In this document: positions 16,291 through 24,456 of the stretch, piece by piece
Layout of the letters: each line of letters begins with the position of its first letter
Position numbering within the stretch: position 1 is the stretch's first letter
Source of the DNA: Cytophagales bacterium
GTDB taxonomy: Bacteria; Bacteroidota; Bacteroidia; Cytophagales; Cyclobacteriaceae
DNA length: 64,000 bases
Direction: 5' to 3'
Assembly: GCA_017303805.1 (NCBI GenBank)
Contig: JAFLBQ010000004.1
Location: 248,001-312,000 of the forward strand
Position numbers and translations under genes: made by a program
Notes under the pieces: generated by a model
The model's input: the letters and a program-made list of their open reading frames with translations, nothing else
The model's database searches: none
Told to the model about the DNA's origin: nothing

Positions 16291-16761
16291 ATGAGGTCCA
16301 AACTTACCACCATCTTACTTCTTGCCTTGCCGGTTATGGGGCTGGCGCAGGCCCGCCAACAGGTAACTAACCTGGCCGGGTTCGACCTCTCAGTAACTGA
16401 TTTTATTTTAACAAGCTCCATTGGCGAGCCGGCCATTGTTACGCTGCAGACTTCGGAGGTTATCCTCACGCAAGGATTTCTTCAACCCGAGTTATTGCCT
16501 TGCAAAGAGCTTGAGTTTGACTATTACCCTAACCCGGCCCGCAGCACCATCACCATTATGGCGCGCGGCTGCGATGCCCGAATTGTAAGCATGCTGCTTT
16601 ACGACACCTTTGGCCGCTACATTACTTCTATTAAACCCGACAACAACAACGTGGTGCACTTAGGCGATCTGAGTGCCGGAGTATTTTTTATGAAAGTGAT
16701 TCTGACTACCAACGAAACTAAAACTATAAAACTTATTAAAGTGGGTACCGACTATGATTAG
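16291..16761 (+). CDS. Small T9SS type A sorting-domain protein
   Basis: 156 residues. The signal peptide is 'MRSKLTTILLLALPVMGLAQ'. Residues ~75-153 form the T9SS C-terminal sorting domain: 'DYYPNPARSTITI', 'LYDTFGRYI', 'LSAGVFFMKVILTTNETKTIKLIKV', the usual YPNP-start and GxYxxK-like end. Only about 55 residues lie between the signal and the sorting domain, so the exported cargo is tiny. Such proteins pass the outer membrane through the type IX system and are anchored or released. The stop overlaps the next gene by 8 bp (ATGATTAG), so the two are likely made together. Confidence 0.85.
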   Translation: MRSKLTTILLLALPVMGLAQARQQVTNLAGFDLSVTDFILTSSIGEPAIVTLQTSEVILTQGFLQPELLPCKELEFDYYPNPARSTITIMARGCDARIVSMLLYDTFGRYITSIKPDNNNVVHLGDLSAGVFFMKVILTTNETKTIKLIKVGTDYD

Positions 16762-18091
16762 ACGTTTACTAATTTCTGTTCTGGCTTTACTCTTTATTCA
16801 ACTTGCATTTGGCCAAGCGCCCAAAGGTATTAACTACCAGGGGGTGGCCCGCGATAACGAAGGCAAACCTATTGCCTCTAAAACCATAGCGGTGCGCATT
16901 AGCATTTTGCAAAATGGCGCCCAGGGAGCTACCGAATATGCCGAAACCCACAACCCGCTTACCAACCAGTTTGGACTGTTTACCTTAGTAATTGGCCAGG
17001 GCATTGTAACAACCGGCAACTTTGCTTTTGTAAGTTGGGCTGTAGGTAATAAGTGGCTGCAAATTGAAATTGACCCTGCCGGTGGTAACTCCTACCAACT
17101 TGCCGGCAGCCAGCAATTAATGAGTGTGCCGTACGCATTTTATGCAGAGTACTCCGGCAATCTGAATTTAACTGCCGGCACCGGCATTGCCATTACCAAT
17201 GGCGTGATTAGCAACACAGGCGATGCCGATAACAGCCCTACCAATGAATTGATTACAAGCGCAACACTTACTGCCGATAAAAAACTCCGCATTACCGATG
17301 CCGGAGGAACTAAAGAAGTTGATTTGGCACCGGTAGCAAACCAGAGTTTGTCGTTGAGCGGAACTACCTTAAGCATTACCGGGGGCAATAGTGTAAATAT
17401 TGGCTCAGTAAACACCGACAATCAGGATTTATCGCTAAACCCAACCACCAACCTACTTAGTCTTACAAACGATGCAACCCCGGTTGACTTATCTGCCTAC
17501 AAGCAAACGCTTGCCTACACCCCAGCCACCAATAACCTGGCCATTAGCGGAGGTAATAATGTAACCATCAGCACTACGCTGGCCCAGGTGCTCGCGGCCG
17601 GTGCCAATGCCAATACAACGCGCATCCAAAATGTAGGTGCTCCCACCGCTACTACCGATGCTACCACCAAAGGGTACGTGGATACCGCCATTGCAACCGC
17701 CATCGCTACCAACTACGCATTTAAAGAAACTTTTAATTTTCAAAACACGGGCACACCCATGAACGATGCACCCATTGGGCTAACCGATGTGTTTGACGAT
17801 TTTAACGTTGTTGGTGCCAACCGCTTTACAGCACCGGTGGCGGGTGTGTATTCCTTTACTGTTACCGCAACGTCCAACCTGGGCGGCATACCCGTAAAAC
17901 TGCGTGTAACCTCGGGTGGCACCTCGTTGTTTGAGATCAAGCGTATGCAAGCCTATCCGGTTGTAACTATTATCAACTACCAGGACTCCAACATTTACAA
18001 ATTAAATGCGGGCGACACAGTAGAGGTTGTAGTTACAAGTTTGTTAGTAGGCGAACGGGTGGAGGGCTTCTTCTTTGGAAGCAAATTATAA
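16754..18091 (+). CDS. Secreted C1q/TNF-like repeat protein
   Basis: 445 residues. The signal peptide is 'MIRRLLISVLALLFIQLAFGQ'. The first domain has 'GINYQGVARDNEGKPI', a beta-sandwich start common in Bacteroidota secreted fibre-like proteins. The middle (residues ~130-320) is a low-complexity, Thr/Asn-rich beta repeat region ending in 'TTKGYVDTAIATAIAT', similar to phage-tail-type trimer segments. The last ~120 residues resemble a C1q/TNF jelly roll ('NRFTAPVAGVYSFTVTA'). The protein is probably a trimeric surface or adhesive fibre. It overlaps the T9SS protein upstream by 8 bp and ends convergent with rsmG, overlapping it by 6 bp. Confidence 0.75.
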   Translation: MIRRLLISVLALLFIQLAFGQAPKGINYQGVARDNEGKPIASKTIAVRISILQNGAQGATEYAETHNPLTNQFGLFTLVIGQGIVTTGNFAFVSWAVGNKWLQIEIDPAGGNSYQLAGSQQLMSVPYAFYAEYSGNLNLTAGTGIAITNGVISNTGDADNSPTNELITSATLTADKKLRITDAGGTKEVDLAPVANQSLSLSGTTLSITGGNSVNIGSVNTDNQDLSLNPTTNLLSLTNDATPVDLSAYKQTLAYTPATNNLAISGGNNVTISTTLAQVLAAGANANTTRIQNVGAPTATTDATTKGYVDTAIATAIATNYAFKETFNFQNTGTPMNDAPIGLTDVFDDFNVVGANRFTAPVAGVYSFTVTATSNLGGIPVKLRVTSGGTSLFEIKRMQAYPVVTIINYQDSNIYKLNAGDTVEVVVTSLLVGERVEGFFFGSKL

Positions 18092-18715
18092 AGGCACGTA
18101 AATCACCTTTTTGGTTTCGAAAAAATCTTCAGTAAAATAATTAGAAAGATCATACACGCTGTACGGACGCTTCAATTCACCCATTTCTTCGTCCAGGTCG
18201 CCACCTTTCAGGTAAAGAATTCCGTTATCCAAGGTATGTGTTGATTCAGGTTTTACTTTCGTATTCACCCAGCCATAAAATTCTTTCATGCGGGTAACGG
18301 CCCGGCTCACAATAAAATCATAGCGGCCCCGCAGTTGTTCGACCCTTGCTTGCTCCGCCCTTACATTTTTTAAACCCAATTCTTTTGCTACGGCATTAAC
18401 TACCGTTATCTTTTTACCGATAGAATCTACGAGGTGAAAGTGTGTGTTCGGAAAGAGCACTGCCAGCGGAATTCCCGGAAATCCACCCCCGGTGCCTACA
18501 TCCAAAACCTGAGCCTGCTCTTTAAACGCCATTACTTTTGCAATTCCCAGTGAATGCAACACATGGTTCACATAGATATTTTCAATATCCTTTCGCGAGA
18601 TCACATTTATTTTTTCGTTCCATTGCTGGTAGAGCAGTCCCAGCTTCGAAAATTGTTCTATCTGTTGGCTGGACAGATCTAGGAAATATTTTTGAATAAC
18701 AGCTGGCGATTGCAT
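18086..18715 (-). CDS. rsmG: 16S rRNA (guanine-527 N7) methyltransferase
   Basis: 209 residues from ATG 18715. The SAM-binding motif I is 'VLDVGTGGGFPGIPLAVLFP', followed by 'HLVDSIGKKI', 'IVSRAVTRMKEF' and 'NGILYLKGGDL', all typical of GidB/RsmG. The enzyme methylates N7 of G527 in 16S rRNA; its loss gives low-level streptomycin resistance in several bacteria. The start at 18715 is preferred over 18736 because the -7 promoter box TATCTTTG at 18734-18741 would place the transcript start downstream of 18736. Its end overlaps the convergent C1q-like gene. Confidence 0.93.
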   Translation of the reverse strand: MQSPAVIQKYFLDLSSQQIEQFSKLGLLYQQWNEKINVISRKDIENIYVNHVLHSLGIAKVMAFKEQAQVLDVGTGGGFPGIPLAVLFPNTHFHLVDSIGKKITVVNAVAKELGLKNVRAEQARVEQLRGRYDFIVSRAVTRMKEFYGWVNTKVKPESTHTLDNGILYLKGGDLDEEMGELKRPYSVYDLSNYFTEDFFETKKVIYVPL

Positions 18716-18733
18716 AACTAAAAAAGGACGCCC

Positions 18734-18761
18734 CAAAGATAGGCTTTAATAGTGGAAACAA
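18734..18761 (-). promoter_or_regulatory. Promoter of rsmG
   Basis: On the minus strand TTG (18761-18759) is followed by 17 bp and TATCTTTG (18741-18734), a full match to the Bacteroidota -7 consensus TAnnTTTG, with a -33 TTG at slightly short spacing. Confidence 0.65.
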
Positions 18762-18827
18762 CCGTTTGAAATGAAGAAGTAAAACCCGGAAGGGAATTGT
18801 ACCGTTGTAACCGTTACCTTTACGGCT

Positions 18828-19148
18828 ATGAAGCACATTCGCAACATTAAAAGAATTACTGCCGGCACCCTGCTTGCACTTTTTTTAGTTGCGGCTGCTT
18901 TTGCCAACCAACCCCAACACGTAGCAACTGGCAAGCCGGTTTATCAGGTTAGCCAGGTTGCAGCCCTTACCCTTCGCGATCAAAACGAAACCACCTTCGT
19001 CAACTTACCAGCGCCCGTTGCATTAACCACTCCCGGGTGGACTGCCAGCAATTTACTTCAGCTAAAAGCTGTTACCCATCGGGCCTTGCGCATACCTGCG
19101 CATGCTTTCAATGTATTTTATCTGCTGGTTTCCATTCACGCACCCTAA
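18828..19148 (+). CDS. Small secreted protein, unknown
   Basis: 106 residues. The N-terminus 'MKHIRNIKRITAGTLLALFLVAAAFANQ' is a clear Sec signal peptide with an ANQ cleavage region. The mature ~78 residues have no Cys and no known domain; they hold Val/Leu/Ala-rich segments and end 'RIPAHAFNVFYLLVSIHAP'. It was not recognised. It lies divergent from rsmG, 91 bp from its promoter, and alone. Coding is supported by the signal peptide and normal codon use, but the short C-terminal end looks unusual. Confidence 0.55.
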   Translation: MKHIRNIKRITAGTLLALFLVAAAFANQPQHVATGKPVYQVSQVAALTLRDQNETTFVNLPAPVALTTPGWTASNLLQLKAVTHRALRIPAHAFNVFYLLVSIHAP

Positions 19149-19314
19149 TTAAGTCTAAATCGTAAAGGCATGATTATCCACCGCCTGGCTTAATGCCATT
19201 TGCGCTGGTGTCTGCTTTGTTGTACTTCAGCTATTCGCTGAAGAAAAAATCATCATTCTTTAAATTAAACAATGCTTGCACGGCCGCGCCTGCAAAGCTG
19301 CTATACTACCTCTT

Positions 19315-19410
19315 ATGAAAAATTTTTTTGAACATGTAAAAAGACTTTGGTTTATCATTTTAATGGGTGTGCTCTTTATGGGCCTTTTCGTTATCTTGAA
19401 ACTTGCATAA
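19315..19410 (+). CDS. 31-residue single-TM membrane peptide
   Basis: A short open frame from ATG 19315 to TAA 19410 encodes a peptide with a charged N-terminus (MKNFFEHVKRLW) and one TM helix ('FIILMGVLFMGLFVILKLA'). The positive-inside layout, the clean stop and a very strong terminator starting 6 bp after the stop (19417-19453) suggest a real small membrane-protein gene. Single-TM peptides of this size often modulate membrane complexes, but no function is known here. The downstream gene is a K+/H+ antiporter in the same direction, beyond the terminator. Confidence 0.55.
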   Translation: MKNFFEHVKRLWFIILMGVLFMGLFVILKLA

Positions 19411-19416
19411 ACACCG

Positions 19417-19453
19417 GAGCCAGAAACCGGTAAGGTTTCTGGCTCTTATTTTT
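19417..19453 (+). terminator. Strong intrinsic terminator
   Basis: GAGCCAGAAACC (19417-19428) pairs perfectly with GGTTTCTGGCTC (19434-19445) across a 5-nt loop, followed by TTATTTTT. It ends the transcript that carries the 31-residue peptide gene and lies 16 bp before the antiporter start. Confidence 0.9.
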
Positions 19454-19469
19454 AAATGAATGACTCCGC

Positions 19470-20942
19470 ATGACCTTAACGGCAGAAAACATCTTGCTAC
19501 TTGGCTCCATCATGTTGTTTGCCAGCATTATTGCCAGCAAAACGTCATTCAAGTTCGGCATCCCCACGCTTATTCTCTTTCTTATTGTAGGCATGTTGGC
19601 CGGTTCGGAGGGGCCCGGCAAAATTTATTTTGACGACCCTAACATTGCCCAGTTTATGGGCGTGATGGCCTTAACTTTTATTCTATTTTCTGGCGGCTTA
19701 GATACCAAGCTGGAGAGCGTACGCCCCGTTCTAAAAAACGGGCTCGTACTTTCTACTGTGGGCGTATTGATTACGGCCTTGCTGGTAGGCGCATTTACAG
19801 CATACGTGCTCAACTTCTCCATAGTAGAGGGCTTGCTGCTTGGCGCCATTGTATCTTCTACCGATGCAGCGGCTGTATTTTCCATTTTGCGCACCCGCAA
19901 CATTGGTTTAAAAGGAAACATCCGGCCCTTGCTGGAGTTTGAGAGTGGCAGTAACGACCCGATGGCATTCTTTCTCACCATCAGCTTTATCGAATTGGTA
20001 TTGCACCCCGAAGCATCACTTGCCTTACTCATACCCAAATTTATTAAAGGTATGGTGCTGGGTGCTTTATGCGGTTATGGTGGCGGGCGCCTGATGGTAT
20101 TTATCATTAACCGGATTAACCTGGATGTTGCCGGCCTTTACCCGGTGCTGCTCATTTCACTTATGTTCTTTACCTTTTCGTTTACCGATACCATTGGTGG
20201 CAACGGGTTTCTTGCTATTTATGGTGCCGGCATTATTTTAGGCAACAGCAACTGCATTCATAAAAAAAGCCTCATCAAATTTTTTGATGGCATTGCGTGG
20301 CTTATGCAGATTGTGATGTTCTTAACACTTGGGCTTCTCGTATTCCCCTCTAAAATTATTCCTATTCTTGGCGAAGGTATCCTGATTTCACTTTTCCTGA
20401 TTTTAATTGCCCGGCCGGTTGCCGTATTCTTAATGTTGATTCGTGCGCGAGATTTAAACAACCGAAAAAAACTTTTCATTTCGTGGGTGGGCTTGCGGGG
20501 TGCGGCCCCCATTGTGTTTGCCACCTACCCGTTGATTGCCGGCATCCATTATGCCGATACCATTTTTAACCTCGTGTTTTTCATTTCTGTAACCTCCGTA
20601 ATTCTGCAGGGCTCCACGCTATCACTCATGGCCAAATGGCTGCATGTGGGCGTGCCCGAAAAAGTAAAACGTAAATTCCCGCTCGATCTGGAACTGAAGG
20701 AAGATTCTAAATCAGAATTGATTGAATTGGATATTCCGGAAAACGCCACGGCCGTAGGAAAGAAAATTGTAGAATTAAAACTTCCCAAATCAGCATTAAT
20801 TGTTCTCATTCACCGCCACGATAAGTACGTAACACCTGGTGGCGAAACTCAAATTGAAGCCAACGATCACTTATTGATTCTTACCGATAAGAAAGACCTG
20901 CGCCCGAAAGTCTTCGAAACGTTTGGCATTCAACTGGATTGA
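19470..20942 (+). CDS. K+/H+ antiporter, NhaP2/CvrA type
   Basis: 490 residues. About 12 TM helices make up a CPA1 cation/proton exchange domain; 'SSTDAAAVFSILRTRNIGLKG' and 'ESGSNDPMAF' carry the conserved Asp residues of the ion path. After the last TM comes 'LEL...SELIELDIPENATAVGKKIVELKLP', a TrkA-C (RCK_C) domain that senses ions or nucleotides. This order matches NhaP2/CvrA, which exports K+ (and Na+) and helps in osmotic and pH balance. It stands alone: a terminator precedes it and the next gene is convergent. Confidence 0.88.
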   Translation: MTLTAENILLLGSIMLFASIIASKTSFKFGIPTLILFLIVGMLAGSEGPGKIYFDDPNIAQFMGVMALTFILFSGGLDTKLESVRPVLKNGLVLSTVGVLITALLVGAFTAYVLNFSIVEGLLLGAIVSSTDAAAVFSILRTRNIGLKGNIRPLLEFESGSNDPMAFFLTISFIELVLHPEASLALLIPKFIKGMVLGALCGYGGGRLMVFIINRINLDVAGLYPVLLISLMFFTFSFTDTIGGNGFLAIYGAGIILGNSNCIHKKSLIKFFDGIAWLMQIVMFLTLGLLVFPSKIIPILGEGILISLFLILIARPVAVFLMLIRARDLNNRKKLFISWVGLRGAAPIVFATYPLIAGIHYADTIFNLVFFISVTSVILQGSTLSLMAKWLHVGVPEKVKRKFPLDLELKEDSKSELIELDIPENATAVGKKIVELKLPKSALIVLIHRHDKYVTPGGETQIEANDHLLILTDKKDLRPKVFETFGIQLD

Positions 20943-20955
20943 ATAGGCGCAATGC

Positions 20956-21918
20956 CTACTGTTGTTGCTGCATTTGCATATAGGCCATGTACGAATTACG
21001 CGGTACTGCTTCTGCCAGTGTATCGCCACTTACAAAGGTGGGCGTTGTATTGGCTAACTGATTATCCGTAAACTCTCTTTGCCCAAATTGTACAATTACT
21101 TCCAGCTTATGTTCTGTAGCACCTTTGTAGGTTCCCTTTACCGGAGTGCAGTCGCTAAAATTTCTGCCGGAAGCCAGGCGCACATGGCGCTCGCCTGCAA
21201 TGCATTTGTTGGTGGGGTCAATACCAACCCAGCCTGTATCGGGCAACCATGCCTCGGCCCATGCGTGGGTGGCACCTTCACCCCGCCACTCACTACTACC
21301 CGGACAAATATATCCGCTGATGTACCGGGCCGGTATGCCCAGCAAACGCAGCATGTACAGCAATAAGTGCGCAAAGTCCTGGCAAACACCTGCCCGCAGC
21401 TTCCATAATTCATCCACGCTGGTTTCAATACTGGTTACTCCTTTTTTATAAGTAAAGTTTTCGTAGATATAGGTAGATAAATCAAGAATGGTATCAAGCG
21501 GGTGCTGCACCTTACTTACTATTTCATGTACCGCCTGCTGAATTTCGGTTTGTCCTTGTGCCTCCTCTGCTTTCAGAAAATCGTGATAGCGAAGTTGTAT
21601 TTCATCGCTGTGCGTTTGCTTCCACACATCCGAAGGCGCCAACGAACGAACGGGCTCGGCCTTGGGCACCATCTCCACCGAAAGGATGCTGTCGATAGAC
21701 AACTCGCTATGCGGAGCTACCAAAGAAAAGAAACCCGTAAGGTTTCCGAAATAATCGCGAACCGTGTGTACACCGGGGTTAGAAGAAATAACCAACCGAT
21801 GCTCATGCACTTTTTGATTGGCATCGCTTACCGGATAAAGTTTTATCTGGTTGGCCGAATCTATTACCAGGCCGGAGTAGAGGTAGTGTGTACGATGACG
21901 AATATAAAACATCGGCAT
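20956..21918 (-). CDS. Transglutaminase-like cysteine peptidase family protein
   Basis: 320 residues, cytoplasmic. An N-terminal bacterial transglutaminase-like beta domain ('MFYIRHRTHYLYSG') is followed by the papain-fold core with catalytic Cys in 'RAGVCQDFAHLLLYMLR', His in 'GEGATHAWAEAW' and Asp in 'WVGIDPTNKC'. Third gene of the minus-strand triad ATP-grasp / alpha-E / transglutaminase. Comparative work predicts that this trio builds or modifies a peptide-like compound: ATP-grasp ligates, and the transglutaminase fold hydrolyses or transfers amides. The product is unknown. Spacing to the alpha-E gene is 9 bp. Confidence 0.9.
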   Translation of the reverse strand: MPMFYIRHRTHYLYSGLVIDSANQIKLYPVSDANQKVHEHRLVISSNPGVHTVRDYFGNLTGFFSLVAPHSELSIDSILSVEMVPKAEPVRSLAPSDVWKQTHSDEIQLRYHDFLKAEEAQGQTEIQQAVHEIVSKVQHPLDTILDLSTYIYENFTYKKGVTSIETSVDELWKLRAGVCQDFAHLLLYMLRLLGIPARYISGYICPGSSEWRGEGATHAWAEAWLPDTGWVGIDPTNKCIAGERHVRLASGRNFSDCTPVKGTYKGATEHKLEVIVQFGQREFTDNQLANTTPTFVSGDTLAEAVPRNSYMAYMQMQQQQ

Positions 21919-21927
21919 AACGGTTAA

Positions 21928-22848
21928 CTAAGAATATCCAAAATACAATGCAGCCAGTTTTTGACTTAACGATTTTATTTCAACGCGGGTGTTCTGCAAA
22001 ATTGGCTTTATGGTTACCGCGGTAGGTGCAGTGGGCATTCCATAACGCAAATTACTAATGGCCTTACCCAGCAAGAACTCCATTTCCTTAAAATGCTCGG
22101 GCACCGAAACACTATCTAATCTTTTGAAGTACCGCTCTACCTGTTGCATGCAATACAAAACCGAATGCGGAAACTGCACATTCAGCATTACCTGATGCAG
22201 TACGTTATCGGTTGAGAGTGTGTTGCGATAATACTTGGTATGAAACTCGTAGCCCGATAAGGCATACAATAAATATTTCCATTGCACGAGTTCATTTCCC
22301 TGCTGCTCCAACTCTTTTATTTTCAGTTCCAGGAAGTCGAGGCTGCGCAACATGCGCTCAATGTACTTGCCCATGTTTAAGAACGTGTACCCTTCGCCCC
22401 GGTTAAGGGTTATATCCACCGTTCCATAAAACAAGGTGCTTTCGCGAAGCAGATTATCGAAAGCCGTTACCGGGTCGCCATGCAAAATAAGGTACTCCGT
22501 ATGCTTTTCGCGAATCAGGTGATAATAATCGTTCATGCACTGCCAAACTTCTTTGGTAATGTAGTCCTGCACGGAGCGGGCATTCTCCCGGGCGCGCACA
22601 ATATTGGTGAGCACCGAGGTGTCATTTTCTTTTTGCAGCAATAAGTCAAACAAGGCCTGCCGATAGCCGGGCTTTACAGTTTCGTCATACGTGGTGCATC
22701 CCAAACCGGCAATCCACAAATTCCAATCAAAGTTTTGAATTTCGTCTTGCGAGGCAATGTAGTTGGTACGCAACACCCGTAAAATGTTATCGGTTCGCTC
22801 CATGTAGCGGGCCATCCAGAAAACAGCATCGGCAACTCGGCTCAGCAT
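21928..22848 (-). CDS. Alpha-E domain protein
   Basis: 306 residues, mostly helical, matching the alpha-E domain. 'MLSRVADAVFWMARYMERTDNILRVLRTNYIA' is the near-invariant start of the family (SR.A...FW..RY.ER..), and 'GEGYTFLNMGKYIERMLRSLDFLELK' repeats that helix pattern midway. The enzymatic role is unknown; the protein always travels with a circularly permuted ATP-grasp protein and often a transglutaminase, as here. It starts 3 bp after the ATP-grasp stop and is surely in the same operon. Confidence 0.92.
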   Translation of the reverse strand: MLSRVADAVFWMARYMERTDNILRVLRTNYIASQDEIQNFDWNLWIAGLGCTTYDETVKPGYRQALFDLLLQKENDTSVLTNIVRARENARSVQDYITKEVWQCMNDYYHLIREKHTEYLILHGDPVTAFDNLLRESTLFYGTVDITLNRGEGYTFLNMGKYIERMLRSLDFLELKIKELEQQGNELVQWKYLLYALSGYEFHTKYYRNTLSTDNVLHQVMLNVQFPHSVLYCMQQVERYFKRLDSVSVPEHFKEMEFLLGKAISNLRYGMPTAPTAVTIKPILQNTRVEIKSLSQKLAALYFGYS

Positions 22849-22851
22849 AAC

Positions 22852-24297
22852 TTAACTTACTATCCAGGTGTCTTTGCTTCCTCCACCCTGCGAGGAATTT
22901 ACAACCAACGAACCCTCGCGCAATGCTACGCGCGTTAACCCACCAGGAACAATTTCTATTCCTTGGGGGCCGTACAACGCAAAGGGTCTTAAATCCACAT
23001 GCCTAGGTTGAATTTTATTATTGATAAAACACGGCACGGAAGACAAACTGATTATGGGCTGAGCGATGAACTGCCGGGCATTTTTCTGCACTTCCTTTTT
23101 ATAATCCCGCACTTGTTGTTCGGTAGCGGCACTTCCCATCAACATGCCATAGCCTCCGCTTTCGTTGGTCTTTTTTATTACCATCCGTTCGATATTTCCA
23201 AACACGTGCGTAAAATGCTCCGGGTTATCCATAGCATAGGTAGGCACCGTTTTTAAAATCGGATCTTCATTTAAATAATACTTGATCATATCCGGAACAA
23301 ACGGGTACACTGCTTTATCATCGGCCACGCCATTGCCTGGCGCATTTACGATGGCCACGTTGCCTTTGCGGTATGCATAGTATAAACCCGATACCCCCAA
23401 AATACTACCCGGGTTAAAGATGAGTGGATCGATAAAATCATCATCTACCCTGCGATAGATCACGTCAACCTGTTTTAACCCAGCCGTAGTTTTCATGTAA
23501 ACCTTCGCATTGTCCACCACCAGGTCGCGCCCTTCTACCAACTCTACTCCCATTAAGCGGGCTAAGGTAGTGTGTTCGAAGTACGCAGAATTATAAATAC
23601 CGGGGGTAAGCAATACTACGGTGGGTTGGCTCTTTTGCCGGTTGCTCAATGCCAGTAAATTTTTAAATAGCAAGTCGGGGTAATCTTTTACAGAGCGTAC
23701 ATTGTTATGCGGCACCAGGCCGGGAAAAACCCGGTATGTCATATTCCGGTTTTCCAACATGTACGAAACCCCCGAGGGTGTGCGCAAATTATCTTCCAAC
23801 ACAAAGAAAGACCCATCGCTGTCGCGGATTAAGTCAATACCGGAAATATGGGTGTAGATATTGAAGGGTACATCTACGTTTACCATCTCGCGCAAAAAAT
23901 TTGGACACGAGTGAATGAGTGCCGCAGGCAGCACACCATCCTTAATTATAAATTGATCGTGGTAGATGTCTTTTAAAAAAATGTTAAGGGCTTTTATACG
24001 CTGCTTTATGCCGGCTTCAATCTGTTGCCACTCGGCTGCTGTAATGATGCGGGGTATAATGTCGAACGGAAAAATTTTTTCGATTCCCTCGCCATCGCTG
24101 TACACCGTAAAGGTTACGCCCTGGCTCATAAAAAGTTTTTTGGCCAGTTCATCCTTTCGCAATAAGTCGGCCGGAGAAACCTGGCTTAAAGAATCAAAAA
24201 AAACTTTGTAGTGATTCCGGATCTCGCCTTGGGTGCACATTTCATCCCAGATGTGGCCGGAGGTGGCATAGTCGGCAAGGAGTGACGCAAAAGACAT
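22852..24297 (-). CDS. Circularly permuted type 2 ATP-grasp protein
   Basis: 481 residues. It has the domain order of CP_ATPgrasp_2: 'LRKDELAKKLFMSQGVTFTVYSDGEGIEKIFPFDIIPRII', then 'GSFFVLEDNLRTPSGVSYMLENR' with ATP/Mg-binding acidic residues, 'DVIYRRVDDDFIDPLIF', 'VNAPGNGVADDKAVYPFV' and 'MVIKKTNESGGYGMLMG', the last being the glycine-rich lysine strand. ATP-grasp enzymes join a carboxylate to an amine via an acyl phosphate. It leads the three-gene operon with alpha-E and transglutaminase genes. A near-consensus promoter sits just 5 bp upstream of the ATG, so the mRNA may be nearly leaderless. Confidence 0.92.
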   Translation of the reverse strand: MSFASLLADYATSGHIWDEMCTQGEIRNHYKVFFDSLSQVSPADLLRKDELAKKLFMSQGVTFTVYSDGEGIEKIFPFDIIPRIITAAEWQQIEAGIKQRIKALNIFLKDIYHDQFIIKDGVLPAALIHSCPNFLREMVNVDVPFNIYTHISGIDLIRDSDGSFFVLEDNLRTPSGVSYMLENRNMTYRVFPGLVPHNNVRSVKDYPDLLFKNLLALSNRQKSQPTVVLLTPGIYNSAYFEHTTLARLMGVELVEGRDLVVDNAKVYMKTTAGLKQVDVIYRRVDDDFIDPLIFNPGSILGVSGLYYAYRKGNVAIVNAPGNGVADDKAVYPFVPDMIKYYLNEDPILKTVPTYAMDNPEHFTHVFGNIERMVIKKTNESGGYGMLMGSAATEQQVRDYKKEVQKNARQFIAQPIISLSSVPCFINNKIQPRHVDLRPFALYGPQGIEIVPGGLTRVALREGSLVVNSSQGGGSKDTWIVS

Positions 24298-24301
24298 TGC
24301 T

Positions 24302-24331
24302 TAAAGATACTAAGGGGTTTGAATGTTGCAA
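24302..24331 (-). promoter_or_regulatory. Promoter of the ATP-grasp operon
   Basis: On the minus strand TTG (24331-24329), a 19-bp spacer and TATCTTTA (24309-24302) match TTG-N19-TAnnTTTG with one difference. The -7 box ends 5 bp before the ATG at 24297, so transcription would start at or next to the start codon. Confidence 0.75.
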
Positions 24332-24382
24332 GGATTTGCGTGCTGCTAAAAATTTGAAAGCAGACGGAAACGATTGCACGGC

Positions 24383-24420
24383 AAAAAAAAAGAATGCCAG
24401 GTACCCCTACCCGGCATTCT
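24383..24420 (-). terminator. Terminator after the TonB receptor gene
   Basis: On the minus strand AGAATGCC (24420-24413) and GGCATTCT (24398-24391) form a stem, followed by a run of nine T (24390 down). It lies 37 bp past the stop of the TonB-dependent receptor gene and closes that operon. Confidence 0.88.
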
Positions 24421-24456
24421 ACCCTAAAACAACAAAAAACTAAAACAACAATTTCT

